A stretch of 55,000 nt of DNA, from the NCBI RefSeq assembly GCF_964340395.1, contig NC_135564.1, positions 8,352,861 to 8,407,860 on the forward strand, given 5' to 3'. The stretch is from Glandiceps talaboti. Lineage: Eukaryota > Hemichordata > Enteropneusta > Spengelidae. The translations under genes and the position numbers were made by a program. The notes beneath the pieces are model-generated. The model was given only the letters and a program-made list of their open reading frames with translations. It searched no databases and was not told where the DNA came from. Positions 1 through 55,000 of the stretch are shown one piece after another; within the stretch, counting starts at the first letter, position 1, and each line of letters begins with the position of its first letter.

Positions 1-376
1 TCACTGCCAACACTAAACTTTTTTTTAGGTATTCGATACAAATATTGAAAAATCCCAAGATTTTGCAGAGTCGTGTCGTGAGTGAAATAATAAGATTTAA
101 TGACAATATCGTCTTTTGATCAACACAACATGGCAGAATACAGTGTAGCATTCAATATCTTCTGCATATCATATGGAAAGTGTGAACACATCAAATGACA
201 AATATCTGTTGACCTCTACGTACATTGTAACAATTTGAACCAGACCAAACAAATTTAAAAAAATTCCCTACCTACCTACCCTGTTATGAAATTGGGCGTT
301 ATCTGGAACACACAAATTTATTTATTTGGCCTTATCCAGTATCGCCCTCTTGCAAATGGAAACTGTCTTTACTTAC

Positions 377-482
377 CAACACAAGCATGAAGATAAAGAA
401 ACATCAACAGAGTAACCCCAACAATTATCCTGTCATAGTGATGGTTTCGAAGAAATGACAGCTCCATCCCTAAAGTTTAAAT
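377..482 (-). CDS. Gene C, signal-peptide exon (partial gene)
   Basis: On the minus strand an acceptor (tttttcag) opens this exon at 482 and a strong donor (G|gtaagt) closes it at 377. The start codon is at 465-467. The 30 codons begin MELSFLRNHH and continue into a hydrophobic core (IIVGVTLLMFLYLHACV), which is a typical cleavable signal peptide. The exon ends in phase 1, exactly like the signal-peptide exon of gene A, which also begins ME and has a 5' UTR stretch before the ATG. I infer the first coding exon of a third member of the cluster, running off the left edge. No further exon is visible in 1-376. The downstream domains are unknown, so family membership rests on exon design and position only. 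Confidence 0.6.
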
Positions 483-2370
483 CTGAAAAAGAAATAAAAG
501 TGCAAATTAACACTATATTGATTATCACTTTGTCACAGCTTGAGTTTAATATTTACACTTAATGTCCTGTATTTTCATATTGGCAGTGCAAACGATAAAC
601 TACATGTAAGTCGCCATGTAGAAATGACGTGAACATTCAACTCATATGTGAAATTTTGATTTTCTACAAGTACTGATATTTGAAAAAAAAAATGTATACC
701 TAACTAGATAGTTGGAGTTGGATGTTCAAGTAATTCTATGTGATGTGTAATGTTAATCTCATCTACCCGATACTGTATATCACCGATGAAATGAATCATT
801 AAAACAAGTTGAAACATTTGATCAAAGGTGAAATAGGGTCGAGTTATAAAGTAAAGAAAATTAGACCTTACCTTGAAAAAATTCCAGATATGATGGATAC
901 TTTCTTTATGTATTCCTGACAACTGTCCTGGTTTTGAAGGTTTTACACGCACACACATGTATAATAAAGTAGACTTGATTAAAAGTATAATTTTCACTTA
1001 CTCTCTTCACAATGTACAAATAATAATCACAAGTCTTAAGCATTGATATCGAAACTATCACACCCGCTTATTTCAGCGGTTAGCAGTGTGTATGTTGGTT
1101 ACGGCTGATGGTAAAAAAATAACCATCACAGGGTGGGAATTATCCCGTCGTCAGCCGTCGTATTCACTCACAGTCGCGACTCACAGTCTTTCGTTACGAT
1201 ATATGACTGCCTCTGCTATTTCCTATGTACTGTGTGATGTTTAGGCTAGTTTATAGACCTGTGTGTAATACGGGATATTTCTGCTCTGCCACGCCTTCTG
1301 AAACTCTGAAATTATTTGTTAGACACCTTAGCAATATTTAGATTTGGCGATTGCCCCATTTGCAATGAATGGTTCATTTAAATCGAGACTACTCTAAAGC
1401 TATCAGTCATTTCTAGATGACATTCATACCAGATTTCAAAAATTGTGTATCCATGGTGATGGCAATCATCAACAAGTGTAGACCTTAATTATTGAAAGAG
1501 CAATCAGATCAATGATTCATTCTCGAATTAGATTTACTTTAATAGGAACAAACTTGTCACAATCTATGTTTTAGATACATTTTCATGTTATTTTTTAATG
1601 TGGTGCCCTGGCCGTTGTGTATTTGTACAACTCTGGTTTCTATGCTGCGATGTGTGACACTTCGAAGTGCCCTTTCTTTGCTATTTGTCTGGACATTGCC
1701 AAGGAACAACTTGTTTTGAAAAGTTGAACTCTGTTCTGTTAATCGCACATGACAACTTCAAGTGTGTTTCTTCATTGAAACGTTGATTCCAACCAAGGCC
1801 CTTAGCACACGATGTTGCACACATTGTCCAAATGTGTACACTTTTAGACGGATCAATCAATCAAACACAACGAACTGATGTAATTCTAAAGCATAGTCAA
1901 TATCCTTTTATTTATATCTTTCATAGCACATTACAGACGGTTTGTCAGACAAGATGAAAAGGCATCGCTAGAATAAAATATAACGTCCTCGGTCCAAAGA
2001 ATTTAATAACAAGCTGACGTCTTGACAATGTATCACGGTTGAAGTGAAGGTGTGAAGTAATTAGAAACAGTCTTAGCAGCGTTTACATTACACTCTATGT
2101 ATTGCGGAATATGCATACATGTTTACTAATTAGGAAAAAACGTAATTTATGCAAGCCTTCCTGAATTACTGATTTTCATTCGGTAATACACAAATATCGC
2201 ATTAAATGTATGTATGAACCTGACAATGTCAATAGTTATTTAGATTCAAAAGAACGCTTTTCAAAAGGTGCCCTGATTTGACGACTTAGTACTGAGTAAA
2301 TGAGTACGAAACGGCTTGAATATTATATGAACACTCATTCTAGCTCACTGGTTTATCATATACATAACTG

Positions 2371-2552
2371 TGTATGTATGTATGTATGTATGTATGTATG
2401 TATGTATGTATGTATGTATGTATGTATGTATGTGTGCATGTGTGCATGTGTGCGTGTGTATGTACTATGTATGTATGTATGTATGTATGTATGTATGTAT
2501 GCATGTATGTATGTATGTATGTATGTATGTATGCTATATGTATGTATGTGTG
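2371..2552. repeat. TATG tetranucleotide microsatellite
   Basis: Two long runs of TATG (about 2373-2431 and 2467-2548) are separated by a TGTGCATG-type interruption. Confidence 0.95.
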
Positions 2553-3600
2553 TGGTCGTGTCTATTCGAAAGTTTGCTATATGTTATGTATTATATCTCC
2601 CACGTCACAGACACGACCTGCGCTTTACAAGTATAGAAAACTACTTCCAATAGATAAACGTAATGATAGCCCTTCAAATGCAATATATCATTTAGTTTGT
2701 CATGTCTTGAATATACAATTGTAGACAATAATATATATATATTATTATCATTCTAATACATGTATATACCAAAGTACAGCAACACAGAATGTCAATAATG
2801 TCTACTCGTTAAAAGAGTGACTCCCTTGGACCATGCACTCTACAGAATAAAATGAAATAAATTGTCATTTAAAATCTATGAGGACATACGTTATTTATAT
2901 ACATGTGACATCATCTTAAACTGAATTCAAATATACAGACCATACATGGAGCAAATCTCAAGGTGAATGAAATGATTCAATCGAAAATATGATCACAATT
3001 TGCAGGATATTCAAATTTAATTTGCTTACAATTCGACTACTAAGTATTTCATATATAACTATGGCTTGCTAAGCTGTTTAACACATAAGCAGGTCATTTA
3101 TGCATATATGATATATACAGTGACTGAACAATAGATATGTACACAAAACAAATTAAAAAAGTAGAAATGAGGTAAAACTCGAAAAAGCAACAATTTACGC
3201 CAATTTAAAAAAAAGGTTCCCGATAACCCGACCGAATTCTTTGTCTTATTGACCTTCATGCATGTCTGTTTTCTTTTCCCAGCAATGTCTGTACATATTT
3301 CATCAAACTATCACAGAAGGGGTATTCTGGCCTACATTTGAAGTTTGGTGTTCGGTCGAAGAAATATTTTTTTTTGAAAAAAAAGACAATTAAAAAATGA
3401 AAAAAATACAATAAAATCCCGACTTACTTATTCTTTTTTTTCTGAGGCTGTGTTATCGGAAATACACAACTATTTTTGTTCCGCCTTAACATCAAATGAA
3501 AGCAAAGATGTACTATTTCTAATTTATGGAATTAGTACCTCAACGTTCAAGCTGACAGTCATATACTATAGTTTAGCAAACATTGCAACGGAAATCACGG

Positions 3601-3966
3601 AACCTGAAACAAGTACAGTCTGGCTTGAGTTCTAGCTAAATATTATCATCTGGCCTGAATTAAATAATCTAATTGAAATTTCCACATATTACAATCTGGC
3701 TTGGCAAGAACTGAAGTACAATTGTTGCATTTTAGTTACTTGACTGTCTCACAAAATATCAGAATGAAAGCGCCAACTTTAGGTTTACATAATGTGTTGT
3801 TATTGTACATTTAACAGATAATTGTAGCGGTGACAGTCTATCGATGTTGGTTAAGATGATGACGATTAAAGAAGCAATTTTGGTAAGATTTTCGTCGTGT
3901 CAAATGATAAAATGTGACAATGTTGATAAGATTTTTGTCCAGCTAGGCAGCGTTTTGTTTCAGGTT
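3601..3966. mobile_element. Fold-back / MITE-like element, copy 1
   Basis: The 366-bp segment begins AACCTGAAAC and ends GTTTCAGGTT, a perfect 10-bp terminal inverted repeat. Its left part contains segments (for example tctggc near 3620 and 3690) that read as imperfect reverse complements of motifs in the right part (gataagatttttgtccagc). The right end closely matches the end of a second copy at 32605-32984. No coding capacity is visible. The type is inferred from structure. I saw no clear target-site duplication. Confidence 0.5.
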
Positions 3967-4063
3967 TCACTATTTCCATTGTATTGATGTAGTGTACGAG
4001 ATAAAAGTTTACTTGTTAGGATTACTATGGATGGCATATGACGATATATAGTAATCATTGAAT

Positions 4064-4256
4064 ATAATCTGATATGATATATGATATGATATGATATGAT
4101 ATGATATGATATGATATATGATATGATATAATATGATATGATATGATATGATATATGATATGATATGATCTATGATTTGACTTATTTTATGATATATGAT
4201 ATATATGATATATGATTTATGATGATATATGATATCATATATGATATGATATGTCT
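4064..4256. repeat. TGATA pentanucleotide microsatellite
   Basis: Imperfect tandem TGATA/TGATATA units lie immediately downstream of the gene A stop codon, probably within its 3' UTR. Confidence 0.9.
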
Positions 4257-4264
4257 CTATCTCA

Positions 4265-43084
<38,820 letters not shown>

Positions 43085-43431
43085 TTCACAAAGTTGGTCC
43101 AAAACCTGTTGCGGTTGGCAGATACGTACCTGAAAAATGAAGCGAGAAGTTAGTAAATGGCATTCTCGTACACTTTTACAACGTCCTTTACGGGACTGGT
43201 AGCGATTTGGTTTTACGTGAAATATTCGAGGTAGAAATATTTGTTACCACAAACAAAGTCTTGACGAAAAAGTGGAAATTTGGAATGATAACCAACTCTT
43301 ATATATAGGGATGATGTTTGAGCTATCACCATAGTAACGCAATTGACCGTATTAATCAACCTGTGTATTTGGTAGGTATTTAACAAAGTCAAAGTAAACA
43401 GAGAGGGTGCATGAACATTTAACAACCGTAC

Positions 43432-43460
43432 CTTACGCACTGCGGCTCGAAGTCCTTGAT
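43432..43460 (-). promoter_or_regulatory. Possible untranslated first exon and TATA-type promoter of gene A
   Basis: On the minus strand a donor (GTAAG|gtacgg) follows at 43431, and a TATA-like TATAATTT lies at 43484-43491. A start about 30 bases downstream (near 43455) would give a very short 5' UTR exon that splices to 43129. The site is inferred, not proven. CpG-containing sequence surrounds it. Confidence 0.3.
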
Positions 43461-44438
43461 GGATGCAGTACAGTTCAGTTCACAAATTATACCCCGTATT
43501 GCTCGACGATGTTACACTGACCAATGTACAGTGTGTTGTAACACTGTGAACGAGATCCAAATTCACTTTCAACTGACCTTATGGTTTAACAAACTTTCAT
43601 GTGTGCAGTGATGACTAGAGTGGACTCTCGAGGTTTGGCAGATTCCTCTTTTCAATACAGTGCTCTAGACAGCTAAGATTGAATACTTCACGGTGCTCAC
43701 AGCTGTGAATTGTTCCATAAATGATCGACTCCACCTATTCTCGTCAGTGACGCCTCTCCATTGTGAAAAGTAAATATCCCAGGTAAAAGGAAGTTTTTTT
43801 TTATTGGCAACAACAGTGACTTCTGTTAGTAACTAGCGCTACTTTCACGTGTACGTTGAGAAGTTTGTTATTAAATTCTGAAGAAAGCAGCCTGAGGTGA
43901 AACCATTTCTCATACGATCAATTTCAAATTCTCAAGAAAAGGTGGGAGACTGAATGATCCTGCTGTTTCAAAACACAAATGCACAAGCTCGTGCACGCAT
44001 GCACGCACGCACGCATGCGTGCATGCACGGACGGACGCAAAGAGAAGAATTTAAGAATTGATAAGCGTTACGGAAAGATTTCATTTTACTGACTTTTATC
44101 AAACATTTTACTGGGAAATTCTCGACACGTGTGTATATGCCATCTTCGTGAATGATATGGAATGATAATACGTTAACGAAGCCATGGAGGGGACAGAGAG
44201 ATCAATTGGTTTCACACGTCTGCAGAACATACATCTCACACAAAGCAACAAAGTAATGCACCAATCCAAAGTTTTCCTGGAATGCTGAATGCTCAGTCTG
44301 ATACACACGCGCACGCACACACGCACGAATCTATATCTATCTTGATACGCTTCGTATTTGTCAAGACAATAATACGTAGGCACGGGCATTCTGAAGGCAA
44401 TCGAAAATTTCACAAACAGTCACTGACTGTACATGTAG

Positions 44439-46499
44439 CAGGGCCGTAGCCTGACCAAATGGCCAAGGGGGGGGGGGGGGGGCAGAACTTTGTCTTGGTG
44501 CAATCTTGCATTTAAAATTTAGAAAATCGCTAATTTACATAAATGTGCATGCAATTTACATAATATATATTTTAGCATACGCAATTAAATATCATGTATT
44601 AAAGGTCAGAAAAAATAAAAAATGCTGGTCAACGAGTAACCTAACCCATCACATTGGGTAAGTAGGTCGATTTCATTTTTTCACTATGCTTGACAAGGAT
44701 AAAACAAACTATATAATGATAGCAAAATATTTCAGGTCGAGTTTAGATAGAACTTATTCGGTCAACTTGATACTATCTCATGCAATTTATCTGCATAGCT
44801 ACAGTTAGGAAATATACACAATTTACGGATAAACAAATGGTGTAGTTCCTCTCACCCTCTCTTCTCAAAAAATGTTAAGCCCTTCCAATTGAATCTCAAG
44901 CATTATTTTAGGCACCCCTTCTGTCACCTACACTACAGTGGAGATATAAAATCATATTTGGTACAATGATGCATTGGAAGGAGACAACTCCAATGGTGAA
45001 AAAAAATGAAAATAAGACAGTGTAGGAGGCCATTTAGAAGCATAAAATATCAAACCATAGACATAATAAAATACCAGAATTGAAACAATTATGCTATGCA
45101 TTACATATTATCTGGAAGTGTATTTTGTAGTGGCGGCAAAACTGAAAGATATTATGCGGATGTGCACATAGTAAATGACTTCTCCTGAAGTTTAATCTGG
45201 TTCCAAAAAAATCCCGAATAAAGAACAAAACATTTTAAGACTTTCAGACTTTTGATGGCCCAATGGTCGTAAACTTTTGTTCAATTCTTTTTAGTGCAGA
45301 TTGGATATTTAATCTCAATTCATGCTTGTATACAACACCAGAGCCAAGTAAACCACTGTATTAGATATTATATTATTTGGAATAGACTCAAATGCATATT
45401 GTTACATGTACTATTCAGAAAATATAAAGAAATATCCTTAATTTTGAAAAAAAATTCGAAGCCCACATGAGGATATATTGCCCATCACCTGAAAAAAAAA
45501 TATGGATAGGTTGAACAGCTTTTTCATGTTTTCTGGCCTAATGTCGTATCTTTCAAAGTAGTTGCCGAAAAGATGTCACATTCAAAGTAAAAAAAAAGTG
45601 GATGGTGCTTTCTCAAATAAGTAACATAACAGAATAATCATTTTCTTTACCCAACTCCCAAAACTGTTATGGCCTCGTTATGTCGGAACCCAAGTTGAAC
45701 TCAGTGAGTTCTCCTTGTCATTATCATTATAATGGAAATTGAAGTTTGGATTTTGATGTCGAAGGTACAGCTCTGTTTACAAATTCAAGGCCATTCTTTC
45801 CATATCAAATTGTCGCTTCAAAATGAATTGCGGAATAACGCTAGTGTCAGTGTGCAATGAGATAATTATATCAAACAACATTTTAACCAAAGACAACGTC
45901 GAACACAATTATTGAAAGAAATATCTTCAAATAGTGGATCTTAAACTGCGTACCTAGTTGAATAGTTTTTCAGGGCCACCAATTATTCCAAAAAGAGATC
46001 TGCTGTTTTATCAGTATGAAATGTTTTAATATTAAGGAACAAGATGTAAATGAGATCGAGCGCATCTTGAGAGTCACTACATGCAGCATAGCTCGCTGAC
46101 ATTATAATCGCGACTTGCTATCTTCAAATGAAGGAGACTTTCAAGACTACTGTTACTCGCGGAAAATGCACAGTGCATGTGCGCACTTCTTTTGTACTTT
46201 CCCGCACAAAGAATTTTTAATTTGCTGCAAGAAGTTACAATTTTTAACCGGACACATTTTTATTCAAACTTAAGCCAGGGTACAATAGCGATATAAGATA
46301 CATATTAGCCAGGAGTCAGCAGTGTACAGTCACTTTAGTGAACTATCAATTTAAATCGCGCATGATAGGAATCGTCACGCAAATAACGATTTTAATAGCA
46401 TCGTATTCAAAAGGTAGCTTTTTTTATTTCTTTTTCCCAAATCTCAGGGGGGGGGGGAGCTACCCCCCTTGCGCCCCCCCCCCACAGGCTACGGTACTG
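44439..46499. mobile_element. Possible non-autonomous hAT-like DNA transposon
   Basis: The left end reads CAGGGCCGTAGCCTG and the right end, reverse complemented, CAGTACCGTAGCCTG, matching at 13 of 15 bases, with G-runs soon inside both ends. CAG-GTAGC-type termini followed by G-runs are typical of hAT elements. The flanking 8-mers (acatgtag and tgtagtat) do not form a clean target duplication, and no transposase is visible, so the call is tentative. Confidence 0.38.
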
Positions 46500-46865
46500 T
46501 GTAGTATAATAACTGAACAGTATCAGGGAAAAATGACTTTCTTTATTTCAATCTTGTCCAAATTATACAGTGCTGGTACATGGTACCTGTATATAAATGT
46601 ACTTGAGCAGTCACTGCAGATGATGACCTTCCAATTCCTGCAGTCAATGTTACATGTAGATGCTTTAAATAAATTGAATATTGGCATTTTCCCTCTGAAC
46701 GTAGCAGTTCCCTTATTAATCCTTTTTTTCGAGATATTTTCTCATTAAAATTGATTTTTAGTAAAGGTTGCATATATTATATCCTATTTGTAAATGAATT
46801 GAAAATGAAGTTGTTAATTATATTGAAATTTCTTACTGCTGAGTAAGACGTTATACTTGTATAAG

Positions 46866-47255
46866 GTATCTATCTATCTATCTATCTATCTATCTAGCTA
46901 TCGCTCCGTCCGTCCATCATACATGAAACCATCCATATACCAATCCACCCATCCATCCATCCATCCATCCATCCATCCACCCCAGCAAGCCAGCCGCTGC
47001 CATATAGCCAGCCAGCCAGCCAGGAAGTTATCCATCCTCCATCCATCCATCCATCCATCCATCCCAGCAAGCCCGCCGCGGCCGTACATCCATCCATCCA
47101 TCCATCCACCCATCCATCCGTCCATGCATGCATGCATGCATCCATCCATCCATCCATCTATGCATCCCAGCAAGTCAACCGTGGTCATACATGCATGCAT
47201 GCATGCATGCATGCAGCCAGCCAGCGAGCGAGCCAGCCAGCCAGCCAGTCACACC
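46866..47255. repeat. (TATC)n, (ATCC)n, (CAGC)n, (TGCA)n microsatellite cluster
   Basis: A mosaic of tetranucleotide runs with a partly repeated CCAGCAAG(C/T)C motif. The open frames across it are low-complexity artefacts. Confidence 0.95.
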
Positions 47256-47617
47256 TATCAAATACAAGCAGCAGCTGATATTTTTGTTTCTTATTTTTGA
47301 TGAAACAATTAGTAATTTCACAATGTAAACGACCACGTAAATTTACGCAATATAGGTACACATAATGCATGTGCATTTACTTGTCAGTAGAGTTAATAAG
47401 AGGTCGACGAATGTGTAACTAAATATTATTTGCACTGTTTTAGTTCAAGTTGTCACTAAGCCCAAACTTGTATTGCATTGTCAAATTGCACCAAAATAAT
47501 ACATAATCCGAGTTGTCCCTAGTCACTCTTTAGAATTGTTACCACAACGCTTCTTTTAAACTTTTACGAGACATATACACTTATTTTCTTGTAGGTTCTA
47601 ACAAGTCTGTTACGTCA

Positions 47618-54688
<7,071 letters not shown>

Positions 54689-55000
54689 CTGTAAGAAAGT
54701 GTGTTCTATTATAGTTAAGGTGTTTCTATGTACGAAGAACTGGTCAGATCACTTTACTTTATTTCAATCGAACCAACAATCCAACCAACCAACCAACCAA
54801 ACAACGACATTTAACTCAACTGTATAAAGTGAATCTCTGACCAACATTCGACCGAAAAGTAAACTTTCCGGGCAATCATGACTTGCGGTCTTCACAATTT
54901 TCACTAAAATAACACTGTATGTAGAAATACTTGTATGGGGAGAAAAACACATAACGGAGTGAAGAACACGAATCGAGATTGCGCGGAGATTTGTATTTTT

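Larger units (their letters stand above)
483..4264. other. Spacer between gene C start and gene A stop
   Basis: I see no convincing coding exon here. It would contain the upstream region of gene C and the 3' UTR and flank of gene A. It holds a TATG microsatellite, a TGATA microsatellite and a fold-back element, listed separately. I could not assign a polyadenylation site for gene A. Confidence 0.5.
43500..47617. other. Spacer between gene A 5' end and gene B 3' end
   Basis: No convincing gene is present. It contains a possible hAT-like element (44439-46499) and ATCC/CAGC repeats (46866-47255). It would also contain the 3' UTR of gene B, for which I found no clear polyadenylation signal. Confidence 0.55.

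Noticed and set aside
46857-47300. Frames rich in His-Pro-Ser-Ile and Trp-Met-Asp-Gly
   Set aside because: Low-complexity ATCC/CAGC tetranucleotide repeats, open on both strands.

Overview
This is animal (metazoan) genomic DNA, AT-rich and intron-rich. Small exons are separated by introns of hundreds to thousands of bases, and microsatellites are abundant. The transposon types (a Penelope-like element with hammerhead ribozymes, LINE fragments, fold-back repeats) fit an invertebrate genome. I cannot name the species or phylum from the sequence.

The window holds a tandem cluster of related cell-surface receptor genes, all on the minus strand (transcribed right to left). Gene A is complete. Its signal-peptide exon is at 42985-43129 and its stop codon at 4265. 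I trace 41 coding exons: signal peptide, sushi, FTP (fucolectin-type F5/8C), sushi, FTP, sushi, 32 calcium-binding EGF exons, and a last exon with a stalk, one transmembrane helix and a short cytoplasmic tail. All introns I could phase-check are phase 1. The exon lengths sum to 5733 bases, which is 1910 residues plus stop in one frame. Every one of the 32 EGF exons is exactly 123 bp.

Gene B (47618-54688 and beyond the right edge) is a shorter paralogue. It shows FTP, sushi, only two EGF exons, and the same kind of last exon ending in the shared motif SKLAWQ. Gene C is represented by one exon at 377-482, a signal-peptide exon of the same design as that of gene A. Its body would lie beyond the left edge. 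The EGF array of gene A has grown by tandem duplication: a 2.48-kb block with four EGF exons is present about two and a half times (16641-22837), and a 1.67-kb block with three EGF exons about twice (11151-14617). Breakpoints are still visible, and one decayed EGF exon remains at 7129-7210.

Layout from left to right: 1-482 gene C start; 483-4264 spacer with microsatellites and a fold-back element; 4265-43129 gene A (EGF array 6.8-31 kb, sushi/FTP part 33-39.4 kb, long first intron 39.4-43 kb); about 43.1-43.5 kb gene A 5' region; 43.5-47.6 kb spacer with a possible hAT-like element and tetranucleotide repeats; 47.6-54.7 kb gene B, with a decayed L2/CR1-like LINE in one intron and a possible small plus-strand gene in another.

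The combination of lectin-like (FTP) and sushi modules at the tip, a calcium-stiffened EGF stalk and a single membrane anchor suggests sugar-binding adhesion or recognition receptors. That role is inferred from domain families only.
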